Positions 22,669-33,218 of a DNA stretch of 64,000 nt are shown here, one piece after another; position 1 is the stretch's first letter; every line of letters begins with the position of its first letter. The stretch is from Pollenia angustigena. Its lineage: Eukaryota; Arthropoda; Insecta; Diptera; Polleniidae. The notes beneath the pieces were generated by a model that did not search any database, was not told the DNA's origin, and saw only the letters and a program-made list of their open reading frames with translations. The position numbers were made by a program, and so were the translations under genes. The stretch covers positions 85,571,285 through 85,635,284 of the forward strand of contig OV884056.1 in NCBI GenBank assembly GCA_930367215.1, in the 5' to 3' direction.

Positions 22669-23154
22669 ATAATAATACTATTAATAATTTAATTTAATTT
22701 TTGAGCCATAAATATACAAATTTTCATAAAATTTTATAGTCCGACTTTTTTTTGAAAAATATAAATTTTTTAAAACATTTTTTGAAGTCCAAAAGAACAA
22801 ATTTAAAACTATAGAAAAGGCCTATTCAATACTATATATAGTAAAGGCTAAAGAAGATTCGGCAAAGTCGAATTCATATAACGCTCTTTCTTGTTGTAAA
22901 TCTAAATTAACTGCCTTTGGAAATTTTTCTTTACAAAATAAGTAAAAAATTTACCATTAATATGTCATATATCAAACAAAATTTTCAATTGCTTAGTAAC
23001 TAAATAATACAACATCTAGAATGTTTTTTATCAAACAAAAAAATTAGGTAAAAACGTGTACTTTTTAAATACAAAATATATATACATACATACATAAATA
23101 TTTAAATTACCTAAAAAAACTCGAAACACATTTGTTTGTTTAAAAATGTAAATA

Positions 23155-23880
23155 TACAGTGCCTATCAAAATACTAGCACCACCCAGGCAGAAATTACGA
23201 CTCTTCTAAAAATATTATGTACCGCCACAACCCTGTAAATACAAAATTGTGACTCTACCAAAAATATGGTACCGTCACAACACTGTAGATACAAAATTAC
23301 AACCTTAGTTTTTTAATACCGTTTTTAAATAAGATTCAACACCGGTACAACACCCTAAATACAAATATACGACTTTAGTTTTTTAAAGTCGTATTTACCA
23401 TAGAACTATACCGCTACAACACTGTATATACAAGAATTTAACCTTAATTTTCTAATACCGTGTTTATAATAAATCTATACCGCTACAACGCTGTATATAC
23501 AAAAATTTAGTCTTATTAATTTAATACATAGTGTCGTATTAAAATGAAAACACAAAAACTATTTTAGGTTAGAAAATATACAAATTTTTGCTTCTTTATT
23601 TAGCGAATTTATATTTGTAACAATATTGAAAATAAGAGTCGGAAGACGGTTGTGACTACGTTGTAAATTCGTGAATCCAACATTGTAAATTTAAATTTAC
23701 AGTACTGTGACAACACTGAAAAGAAGAGTGGGAAGACGCACATTTGGCGTTATCATTTTAATATTGTGACAACATTGTAAATTTGGTAAACAGTACGTTG
23801 TATTGATATTGATAGTACCCCCTGCAGCGTCGGCACAGCTTCGTGGTGATTGTCTTTTTCTGCCTGGGCAGTTACATCTA
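23155..23880. mobile_element. Inverted-end element with ~69-bp tandem repeats
   Basis: Near the left end CACCCAGGCAGAAATTAC, near the right the complement of GCCCAGGCAGAAA, so the block is bounded by an inverted repeat. The first 350 bp hold about five units marked ACCGCYACAACACTGTA at 23221, 23271, 23341, 23410 and 23479 (spacing 50, 70, 69, 69). Right half has complementary-looking TTGTGACAACATTGTAAAT blocks. Not coding. From 22898 to 23154 nothing is seen. Confidence 0.5.
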
Positions 23881-23929
23881 TTTTTATTATAAAGTTTCAA
23901 GAAAAATGGAAACGTAGACAGATGAATCA

Positions 23930-24400
23930 AAAATTGTCCTTTTTGGTGAAAAGGGTTCTAGATCTTTTGTCCGAAGGCATTGGTATACAACAAAAACCAT
24001 AAAATATGGATACTAAATCCTGATATAGGGTAGATTTTCATATCAAGGTGTGTGCCCCATACATTGGATCAAATAATCATTGAAGCAGCCAGGTAACATA
24101 TCGTCGGTTGATTATTTAATTGTCGTATGTCGCATGTAATTTGTATCCACATACGACAATTAAATAATCAACCGACGATATGCCTCTGAGGAAATGCCGC
24201 TGGTGTGTATCCTCCAATAGAACAATGAACCCAAACACACCAGCAAAATGGCAAGCAAGTGGTCTGTTAATTATTCAATTAATGTGCTGGTGCGGCCAGC
24301 ACCGTCGCCGGACTTAAGCGCCATCGAAAATATGTATATGGGCAAACGTTAGAATATCTGCGATGAAACCAACAAGTGGTAAAGGGCTTTAGAAAGCTGT
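23930..24400 (+). pseudogene. Decayed Tc1-type transposase
   Basis: In frame from 24214: N-N-E-P-K-H-T-S-K-M-A-S-K-W, then NVLVRPAPSPDLSAIENMY, then GKR and a stop. These match the second and third catalytic blocks of Tc1 transposases (usual QQDNDPKHTS and SPDLNPIENLW). The base triplet where the catalytic D is expected is TAG, so it is inactive; the E of the third block remains. The N-terminal part is too decayed to read. A perfect-looking hairpin is inserted at 24091-24180. Confidence 0.65.
24091..24180. repeat. Hairpin in the Tc1 relic
   Basis: ATATCGTCGGTTGATTATTT with AATTGTCGTATGT, and the exact complement after a loop of about 22 bp. It probably is a small stem-loop element. Confidence 0.65.
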
Positions 24401-24418
24401 TACCGAAAATTGAAATTT

Positions 24419-24598
24419 AGGCCCCTATTACGGTTTACAACTCAACTCAGTTGAGTTGTAATTTCTTAATTTTTGTATTATGTTTTACAACTTCGCTATA
24501 TTGCGGTGAACAACAACATAACAAGAATTACAACTGATCACAACCAGTTGTATTAATTACAACTCAACTGAGTTAAGTTGTAAACCGTAATAGGGGCC
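24419..24598. mobile_element. MITE family G, copy 1
   Basis: Ends GGCCCCTATTACGGTTTACA and its complement; interior ACAACTCAACTCAGTTGAGTT palindrome. Second copy at 62254-62406. Confidence 0.75.
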
Positions 24599-24848
24599 TT
24601 ATTCCCAGTGAAAAGTTGAAATTGAAAAGGAAATTCGGATTCGCCTAAACAAGTATTTTAACATTAGTTATGAAGTAGCGAATTAAAATATTTTAGTTTT
24701 ACAATTTTTTTTTGAGCCAACAACTTTTTTGTTTAAAAGTGAGATGAATTGCTATATAATTTTGACTGATAAGTTGTTTAAGTTCTTCTTTAAATTAATT
24801 GTCGTCTTTTTTAAAACTATCGAACTAAAGTGAAATTTTTTAACTCCA

Positions 24849-25303
24849 AATTGTATGGCGATTCTTTTCTTAGAATATATTAACCCTCTAATACTCACTT
24901 TAAGGGGTAATTTTTGTCCATTTTTTAACTTCCACACAAAAGTATACTAAAACGTCACTTTAGAGGGTTAAAATGTTCGGCGAATATTTTATGCATCAAA
25001 TTTCACTAGGGTCTTCTAAGACCAAAAAATCGTCCAATGTACATATGTAAAATGGGTTTTCGAAAAATTCAAAAATATCAAGGCCCGGAGTTTCGAAAAT
25101 CCGTTTTACATACATTGGACGATTTTTTGGTCTTATAAGACCCCTAGTAAAATTTAATGCATAAAATATTCATTAAACATTTTAACCCTCTAAAGTGCCG
25201 TTTTAGTAACTTTTGTGTGGTAGTTAAAAAAAGGACAATAATTACCCCTTAAAATGAGTGTTAGAGGGTTAATATATTCTAAGAAAAGAATCGCCATACA
25301 ATT
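24849..25303. mobile_element. 455-bp near-perfect palindrome with TTAA-CCCTCTAA junctions
   Basis: Two arms of about 200 bp around a spacer of about 45 bp near 25050-25095. Inside each arm TTAACCCTCTAA marks a TTAA next to CCCTCTAA, like piggyBac ends, but the palindrome runs about 35 bp further out (ATGGCGATTCTTTTCTTAGA). The minus-strand ORF at 24752 overlaps the left arm and is not a gene. Confidence 0.7.
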
Positions 25304-25489
25304 CTACTGAAGACATCTGAAATAGAATTTTAGCTCAGAAGTACATTTAGTATATTGTTTTGACTTATACCAAACGCCTTTTCAAAAAATTTCAAAAATT
25401 TTAGGGGCCGATGTTTCCGAAACCCAGACTAACTTTTCAAAACCCTTTGGCAGATTTACTCTACCAATAGTCTAGTTTCATTTCGCGTT

Positions 25490-25790
25490 GCAAGTATTGA
25501 GGCTGGCGGCGATGACCCGAATTTTGTTGTACTGTGTAATTAGTATTGTGGTTAAATTATTGAACTGTTTATGGCTTTAAATCCAAATTTTTGTATTTTA
25601 ATTAGGCTAAAGTTCATCCAATTTAATTTTCATTAAATTAATTTTTATAAAGAAAGGAATTTTACAATATGAAATGAATTCAAATTTATTAATAATTTTT
25701 CATTCTTGACTGACCGGGGGATTGAACTCACGTTTTTGTTATTTTAAAAATCTACAATCTACATTACAGGATTTTTAAATTAGATTTGAT
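25490..25790 (-). mobile_element. tRNA-derived SINE, copy 3 (minus strand)
   Basis: The complement carries a B-box-like GAGTTCAATCCC (near 25715-25730) and the tail ATTCCTTTCTTTATAAAAAT ... GCCTAATTAAAATAC shared with 35222-35595 and 51905-52290. The 5' part is missing. The end segment (CCACAATACTAATTA) also appears at 51750-51765. Confidence 0.6.
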
Positions 25791-25799
25791 TAGAACGAC

Positions 25800-26340
25800 T
25801 TTCTAAAGCTCTTGGCAGATCCAAGTAAACTTACTAAAATTTTCTAATTGGTGCTATTATTTTAACAGCAGCTGTTTAAAAATAAAATAAAAAAACAACT
25901 AGTTTCATCCAAAATAGGTATCATAGGTATACAAAATTGTTTATTAAGAATTATAATGTCTGTATTTTTTTTTGAGCATAACTTAACACTAAATAAGAAT
26001 TAAACATTTTAAATCCACAACTTGTGATAAATTTGAAATTTCAACATCAACTTAAGAAGTCATAGAAACAAACAAAAATTATAACAACAAATAAATTAGT
26101 TTCTTAAAAAAAAAATTATTTTGATGAGACAAACAATATAATTTCTTAATTAAAAATGTTAACCTAACAAACGGAATGTTAAATAAAGAAATTTAGTTAA
26201 AAAAGCACTTTCTAAGGTACAGTTTTTTTTTTGTATACAGTTTTTATGTACAGCTTTTTAAATTTACTTTTCAAAAATACTTTCATAATAAGCTAGTTTT
26301 CTTAAGACCTTTTTTGTAAACTGTTCTTTCAAAGAAGACA
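25800..26340. other. No gene seen
   Basis: AT-rich, no repeats or ORFs I can support. Confidence 0.4.
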
Positions 26341-26344
26341 ACTT

Positions 26345-27290
26345 CATCACGCTTCTTTAAATGCTAGTTTTTGATGAATTTTTAAAGCGTCTTTTAAAAG
26401 TTGATATGTAAAAAATTTTGGGTTAAACTCATTGAAAAAGCGAAAATCGTCAAACTTTGAGGAAAAAGTCGTCAAGTTGTTATATCGTTGGCTCAGAATT
26501 GGTTTGGCGCATACGCCAAAAAGTCGGAGTGGAGAAAAACGACAAAGAATATTTACATGAAGATTTCTCAAAATGTACCCGATAGAATTTTTTTTATATT
26601 TTTACCACTTCTTCCGGTATATGTTTTGAAGAAAAATGCAAATTTTTGCTCACTTTCATGAATGAAGTTAGAATTTAATAGTACAGTCAAATCCCGATAA
26701 TTCGTACCCCGATAAATCGTAATTCCCGATAATTCGTAATAAACTTTCGGTCCCTTGAAAAAATCTCGTTAATTCGTAAAATTTCCATACATTTAGGTCC
26801 CCTCGCTAATTCGTAATTTTTTTTTCAAATAAAATCTTCTTTACCTCTTATAAATCGTAATTCTTTGCTAACTACCACTTATAATTCGTAATAAAAACAA
26901 CAGAAACATAGAATGAATGATTTTTTGTTTACCACTATTTTTTGCGTGGATTTTTGCTTGTGTGTTTATTTTTCAGTTTGTTACATGAATAATTTTTATA
27001 TATTTTGTTTTTAACAATTGTTTTTTATGTTTTTTTTATTGTTTTAGTTAATAAATTGAAAAACCCCGTTAATTCGTATTTATTTTATTTTAACCCCGTT
27101 AAATCGAAACGCCGCTAAATCGAAAACCCCTATAATTCGTAAGAAATGGCCGGTACCTTGCGATTACGAATTATCGGGATTCTACTGTATTTTTTTGAAA
27201 ATGAAAAATATTGTTTTGTGCCGCATACGCCAATTTAAAAAAAAAATTAAAAAGTGGCTTTTTGTGCTGCATACATATACTTATTGCGTG
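26345..27290. repeat. Transposon relic split by a pogo-type MITE
   Basis: GGTTTGGCGCATACGCCAAA, AAGTCGGAGTGGAGAAAAAC and TTTACATGAAGATTTCTC are shared with 36370-36470 and in part with 36950-37030; GTGCCGCATACGCCA after the MITE (27225) matches 37145. It therefore belongs to the same broken Tc1-type family as 35870-38110. The minus-strand ORF at 26347 is a shadow. Confidence 0.5.
26684..27187. mobile_element. pogo/Tigger-type MITE, 504 bp
   Basis: TA on both sides; ends CAGTCAAATCCCGATAATTC and, complemented, CAGTAGAATCCCGATAATTC. The interior next to each end has degenerate tandem CCC-GTTAATTCGTAA blocks. Ends of the type CAGT-GAA-CCCG are typical of Tigger. No transposase. Confidence 0.85.
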
Positions 27291-27339
27291 AGTGACAGAC
27301 TCATTCATCATCGTACAGCCTAAACGCCTGAGCTAAAGA

Positions 27340-27890
27340 CTTGAAATTTGGACCGGAGGTGGAGCTCTTCCCAAATCGATCCACTAAGACGGGATTTTTA
27401 AAAATTCGAATGTTTAGGTGGTAAAAAGGGTAAATTCGGAAACCTTTTATCTCCAAAACTAAACGTTGTTCTTTTGAAAACTAAGTGGACAGGTGTGTGT
27501 TACTTTTTTGAAATTCGGCTCTTTTATGGTGAAAACGGGTAAAACCTGAATTTTGGTACGTTTTTGTCAGCCCATCTATCTTTTGATCTAATAAATCTAG
27601 AAATTTTGTTTGATACTTTTTCGGAACTCGAACGTTTAAGGGGTGAAAATCGTAACTATTTTTGGTGCTTTTTTATAAAACATTTTGCATTTTGCAATTT
27701 TTGATACTATAATGGGGGGAAAAAATAGTACCAAAATGGGAAATACGGGAAATTTAATATCTTTCTGCAGCCTTTTGGTTCTACAACTGGTATTTTTTAA
27801 TTATCGTTAATATTTGTCCTCAAAACATAAAATTCAACAAGCAATGTCCTGAATGAATGCTTTATATCTCAAAAACCACAAAAAATTTCG
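27340..27890. repeat. Second copy of the GGTACTTTTTT dispersed repeat
   Basis: CCCAAATCGATCCACTAAGACGG, CCCATCTATCTTTTGAT and AACATAAAATTCAACA blocks match 3700-5210. Not coding; the ORF at 27853 lies partly past it and has no motif. Confidence 0.5.
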
Positions 27891-28486
27891 CAATATAAAA
27901 CCTTCAATTATGCCGTACAGTCCTGTTTTAAGTTTTAACACTTCTAATTGTTCGGGTTATTCTGTTGTTGTGTTACTATCGAGAGTTTCTTCTGTTGTCA
28001 GGTCCATTATCTTACTCATCCTGACAAAAATCAGCACCGAACATTCTGCAAAAAAGTTAATTTCCGAATTCTTTAATTTCTGTTTTTGTACTGTATTTTA
28101 AGAATGTATTTCTAGAAGGAAATATATTTTATGAAAAAATATTGCTAAACACAACTTTTTTGTTGCAGTTTGGTAACTTTTTGGTGAACTTTAATACAGA
28201 TAACATTGTAAAATTCAACATACTTGCATTTTAGAATGCATTTGAAAAAGCTAGTTAGTTGCTTTGCAACTGAAGTTTCGAAACTCACCCATTATTAAAA
28301 ACACTAAAAAATATGGTTTAATACTACAAAATATTAAAAATTTTGGTACATCGGTTAGCCGGTTATTCGACTGGAAGTAACCGGTTTAATCGTTAGTCGA
28401 AAAAACACAATTTTAAATTAACCGATCATTTAATCGGGTAGTAATTAATCGGTTAACCGAATAACGGTTAACCAAATGAATACCCT
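27891..28486. other. No gene; repeated ACCG-type block
   Basis: Around 28348-28480 there is a clustered motif (CCGGTTATTCG, TTAATCGGTTAACCGAATAA), a local inverted pair that may be a decayed element. Nothing else. Confidence 0.35.
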
Positions 28487-29686
28487 AGTCTATATCATAC
28501 ATGTCAAACCATATTGTACTTAATGAAACTTTTTGTTCAGTTTTATGAATCTGTCACTTGTTTAAGCAAAGTGCGAAACTGATCGAACTTTTCATACGGA
28601 ACCAAATGGTTTTTGATTTTATTTTTATACCCTCCACCACAATTAGTTGTGAAGAGGGTATATTAAGTTTGTCATTCCGTGTGAAACTTTTTTATTATTC
28701 ATCTCAGACCCTATAAAGTATATATATTCTGTCCGTCTGTCTGTCCGTCTGTTGAAAACACGCTCACTTTCGTAAAACTCAAAAGAAATAAACAAACTTG
28801 GTGTCAAATTGCTTGTAGTTATCCTAAGCAGTTTGGGATTGAAATCCAGCAAAATCGGTTCAATAGGATCTGAGCTATGAATCAAAATGTGGAACCACCA
28901 CCTAAAAAAATTGATAATTTTGTTACAAAAACTAACATAAATGGTGGAAAAATGCACAGAATGATATAAGATTTCGCAACAGTTCGTTTAATTTAACTGG
29001 AAATCACACTGTAAAATTTCTTGAAGATCCGTCCATGATTTACCCTAGGCCCCATATAAGCCCTACTCCCGGAAAACAGAATAGTAAGCCTAAAACCCTA
29101 ACTAACAATGCAATCATAACAAATTTTGGCACGTCACAGGTAGATAGGACTAGAAATGAAACTGTTAAGTTTCGTGAAGATCGGTGCATAACTTACCATA
29201 GGCCTCATATAAAGCCCACTCTGGTAAAATAATTAAATACGCGGTAAACTTTCTTCCAGTTTAGCTTCATATGGCCAGAAAAAATGTTATGCAATTTTGT
29301 GATATACGGTCCATAATTTTCCTTAGATTCCATTTTAGCAGCCTTCTGAAATTCACTGCAAACGCTTAAACTAACTGCACCGCTGTATTGAAATTTATGT
29401 TTTTTAATACTCAAACTTTTTAAAATTGATTCTGATTGTCGATCAATAATTGTATATAGGTCTAAACCGCAACAAATTTTAATGCAGATGTCTGTTTTTA
29501 CAAAGATTATAATAATAAATAGACATCATACAGATATTACTCCTAAAACATTCGAAGTGTCGGTGGAGGGTATCAAAGATTCGGCACAGCCGAATATAGC
29601 ACTCTAACTTGTTTTAAATGCATTTGTTAATTTTTGACAGAAGCTTAAGCAAGCTTATGGATATTATAGTTGGTCTTGCTCTTTGT
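28487..29686. mobile_element. MITE family B, copy 2, split by a mini-me-like element
   Basis: The left part has GAATCTGTCACTTGTTTAAGC and GCGAAACTGATCG, and the right AAATGCATTTG ... GGATATTATAGTTGG, as in 2764-3225. Between them is the mini-me-like insertion. Confidence 0.6.
28626..29614. mobile_element. mini-me-like element nested in family B
   Basis: Begins TATACCCTCCACCACAATTA ... GTTTGTCATTCCG, then GTCCGTCTGTCTGTCCGTCT at 28731-28750, and ends GGTGGAGGGTATCAAAGATT, CGGCACAGCCGAATATAGCA, CTCTAACTTGTTTT. The ORFs at 28643, 29035 and 29205 lie inside and are by-products. Confidence 0.7.
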
Positions 29687-29955
29687 AAATAGATCATTTT
29701 GATATTCAGGTGAATTGACAGTCCTTCGTCGTTGTTCGTTAAACTCGGAGTCGTTTCGTTGCGTTGCGTAGAACCGCTTATCGTGTTGTTGTTATGGAAT
29801 TAGGCGTTTAATTAATTAGACGTTGGTAAAATATTTGAGTTTCCTAATATGATTGCGATGAAAAACAATTTTTTTTTTGTTAATATGTTTCTTTTAAGCT
29901 ACATCAAATGCTACTTCTAATGCTACCTCACTTGCTTACTTGCAACTATTGCTAA

Positions 29956-30319
29956 AGGCCAGATTACACTATTATACTTTGTATTAATACATGTCAAAAA
30001 CTCAAGTAATATGACAAAGTGTGATAGTGTGAATGCAATGTGTCACGAAAATAACAAGTATTAAGAAAAAAGTTTGACATCCCATACGACTTCATCGTTT
30101 TTTGAAAAATTTCAAAACAAAACATTTCAAAAATTACTTTTCATTGGATCAGGGTTGCATTTTATTTCATGTGTGAGTGTTTATACTTTGTGAGATGGTG
30201 TGAACACGAACTGTCATGTTACATTAGATTTTTTGACAGTCGCAACAAAACTCATTAGATTTCTATCTCACAAAGTATTATGGAATACGTAAGGCTTGTG
30301 AGATAGTGTAATCTAGGCT
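29956..30319. mobile_element. Harbinger-type MITE, 364 bp
   Basis: TAA on both sides (29953-29955, 30320-30322); ends AGGCCAGATTACACTATTAT and, complemented, AGCCTAGATTACACTATCTC. No ORF. Confidence 0.7.
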
Positions 30320-30329
30320 TAAACAAATG

Positions 30330-31210
30330 TGATGATAGCAGTAGTAGTAGTAGTATTGACAGTTTACCCTGCAGGAGATTAAACTAACTAATACCAATCT
30401 AGTACAAAAATAACCAGTACTAGTTCTCAACTGTAAACTTTTCTATACCACCTTAATGCTCAAATTAGCATTGAGTGTGCTTTGAACATCAGACGTGTAC
30501 TAGTACACTTGGACAACATTGGGTTCTTTTTGCATTAGCATTTTAACATTTTTTTATAATAAAAATGCCATAAATAAATGATTTGAAATCAAATTTAAGA
30601 AGCAGTATCAAAACAGAAATATGTACTAGAATTTTAGTTTTGATACAAAAAATTCCACCAGTCTACAAGTAGAGCCCTTCTACTACATCAAATACTGGTA
30701 CTTATGACCGTGAGCACTAGTACTTCTTGTTCTAGTAATTGTACTAGTTGCATTTAGACAATTAACTCTTAATCTTCTGCATGGTAGCTTCAACTTTTTT
30801 ACACTTGTTTACTAGTAGTCTAATTTCTTAAGCACTGATTACAATTTTTGTTTCGACAGTTAAGCTATAAAAATCATATTGAACGCTATAAATTTTTATT
30901 AACATATTACTTCTTTACTAGGCAAAACTAACAAATGATTATATGATAATTTGAAAAATTTACGTCTAACCTTAAAGTTTTAAAACTTAAAATTAGATAA
31001 CAGACCGGAAAAATTTATATTTGCAGTAACTAAATAACCCTAGGTCTACACTAAAGATAAATATCTCAGCCAGTTGGCAATAACGTCGGCAGAATAACAA
31101 AGCAGTATTGCTAATTGTTCAGCTTATGTTAAAGACATGGGAAAACGTATTTATGTTAAATCATAATTTGAAAAACATCAAGGAAGAAGGTGCAGTGTAA
31201 AAACTGGCGT
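30330..31210. other. No gene seen
   Basis: Intron with dispersed ACTAGTAC-type words (e.g. 30416, 30499, 30716) but no consistent unit or coding sequence. Confidence 0.4.
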
Positions 31211-31216
31211 TTTCTT

Positions 31217-31457
31217 GCAAAAATTATTTTTATTGATATAAATTTTTTCTTATTCGACTTTATTATTTAAATGTATATTAATTTGTTAAAGCTTGAGGTC
31301 TTTTTTATATAAAAATATTTATTTTACTTTAACAAAAAAAAAAATTAATAAAATTAATATTTTTATATAAAAAAGAACTCAAACTTAAACAAATTAATAT
31401 AAATTTAAATAATAAAGGTCGAATAAGAAAAAAATTATATTAATAAAAATAATTTTT
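31217..31457. repeat. Fold-back inverted repeat, 240 bp
   Basis: CAAAAATTATTTTTATTGAT, TTTCTTATTCGACTTTATTA and AATATTTATTT-type blocks on the left are matched by complements on the right; the loop is near 31330. AT-rich. Confidence 0.65.
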
Positions 31458-31670
31458 GTAATTTTATTTTAGTGTTTATTAAATTCATTAATTTAATTCT
31501 TTTACTACAATTATAATTTGCTACCATTTCACAAATTTAATTTCTTTCTCACACAATTTGCTTTTATATTTTTCTTTTTTGCTTCTTTTTTCTCAATTGA
31601 TAACCAAATTTGACGTTTTATGTAAGCAATAATTGTCAACGAAAATGGACTAACATTTAGTGCAACATAA

Positions 31671-32060
31671 ATTGAAGCACAGCCGCGAATAACGTTTTAA
31701 GTTACAAAATAATAATTTTTCAGGAGAGCAACAAAACGTTTTTTGACAGGCATCATCATTTGTTTTAAAAATTTTATATTTCTATTATTAAAAATAATGA
31801 CAATAAAAACTTTTATGCAAAAGGCTTTTAAAACATTATTCCGCACTGCAAGACCATTTCGGTTTCATTATTTTGTTAGAAACTTGCAATGTTCTTCCAC
31901 TGGCTGACACTTTGTATGCCATTTTGAAGGCGTTAAGGTGTATAGTTTTGGTTGATTTGATGTTTTAACTGTGGAAGAGAGTAAGGTTAACGGTTATCTG
32001 CTAAAAAACAGTATTTGCAAAATGTGGCGCTTACAACGTTATTCGCGGCTGTGCTTCAAT
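31671..32060. mobile_element. MITE, 390 bp
   Basis: Ends ATTGAAGCACAGCCGCGAAT (continuing AACGTT) and the exact complement. No ORF. Confidence 0.75.
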
Positions 32061-32203
32061 TGTCGGCAATAAATATGTACAAGAAATTGCTGTCTACATT
32101 TAAGATAACATAATTTTGACATTTACTGCAATGTATGTCGCAATAATTATCTTTGCTATAGACGGGCAGTAAACTATAAAGTAGCAGCACGAAATTTAAA
32201 ATA

Positions 32204-33133
32204 TCGGGTGATTTTTTAGCTATTATCTTTTTGGCAACACTGGTTTAAACAGCTGACGCACGTTTCGTGTTTTGTTTCACTGTCAAACATCTTCAGTTTG
32301 GTCTATAATTTAACCATGAACTGTCTTACAAACGAACAACGCTTGCAAATTATTGAATTTTATTATCAAAATGCGTGCTCTGTTAAGAAAGTTCATCGCG
32401 CGCTTCTTGTGTTCAGCGACAAAGCTCATTTTTGGCTCAATGGGTACGTTAATAAGCAGAATTGTCGATTTTGGAGTGAAGATCAGCCAGAAGCATTGCA
32501 AGAGTTTCCAATACATCCAGAAAAAGTCACAGTTTGGTGCGGTTTATGGGCTGGAGGCATCATTGGACAGTACTTCTTCAAAGATGATGCGAATCGTAAC
32601 GTAACTGTAAATGGTGAGCGCTACCGTGAGATGATATCCAACTTTTTTTTGCCCAAAATACAAGAGCTTGACTTGCATGGCATGTGGTTTCAACCAGACA
32701 GTGCCACATGCCGCACAGCACGCTTAACAATGAACTTATTGAGAGGCGAGTTCGGTGAACATTTTATTTCACGTTCGGGACCGGTCAATTGGCCGCCTAG
32801 ATCTTGCGATTTAACGCCTTTAGATTTTTTTTTGCTGGGCTATGTTAAAGCTCATGTCTATACACACATTCCGGCTTCAATTGTCGCAGTGGAAGGCAAC
32901 ATTGAAGCATTTATTCATGAGATACCGGCCGAAATGTTGGAAAGAGTATGCCAAAATTGGACTAAGCGAATGGACCATTTGAGGCGCAGTCACGGTCAAC
33001 ATTTGCATGAAATAATCTTCGAACATTAAATTATATGGACCGTGCTATCGATTCAAATAAAGATTTCATGCATTTTTCTGAATTTTATGTGTTTTTTTTT
33101 AAACTTTCCTATAGCTCTTAAAAAATCACCCAT
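32204..33133 (+). mobile_element. rosa-type (DD41D) mariner, internally deleted
   Basis: TA at 32202-32203 and 33134-33135. Imperfect end repeats: GGGTGATTTTTTAGC on the left and GGGTGATTTTTTAAG on the right (complemented). At 930 bp it is about 400 bp shorter than the family member at 59433-60761, because the middle of the transposase is missing. Confidence 0.8.
32316..33029 (+). pseudogene. rosa-type mariner transposase with internal deletion
   Basis: Starts MNCLTNEQRLQIIEFYYQ, the first helices of the DNA-binding domain. At HRAL it jumps to VFSDKAHFWLNGYVNKQ, the first catalytic block, so about 100-120 residues (rest of the HTH pair and linker) are gone. The second block FQPDSATCR and third SCDLTPLDFF follow, with 41 residues between the catalytic aspartates, the DD41D signature of rosa elements. 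The frame is otherwise open to EIIFEH and stop. The three aspartates survive, but S and R replace the usual G and H near the second, and the DNA-binding part is lost. Confidence 0.85.
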
Positions 33134-33218
33134 TACATAGATTTTTATTAAAAAAACAATAATAAGATTTATGTATATCATTTTCTAGATTCCTAAAGTT
33201 GAATAAAAAGTTAACTAC

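Larger units (their letters stand above)
22170..22897. mobile_element. mini-me-like element split by nested MITEs
   Basis: Left part ends TTTTGTCATTCCGTTTTTAA (22186-22205); right part (22669-22897) ends GATTCGGCAAAGTCGAATTC ... CTCTTTCTTGTT, the usual mini-me-like tail. Between them lies the family F element, which itself contains family C. The 21491-22169 sequence before it has no supported feature. Confidence 0.6.

Noticed and set aside
28643..29414. ORFs of 65-104 codons on both strands
   Set aside because: Inside the mini-me-like element nested in family B; no protein motif, and similar elements do not share the frames.
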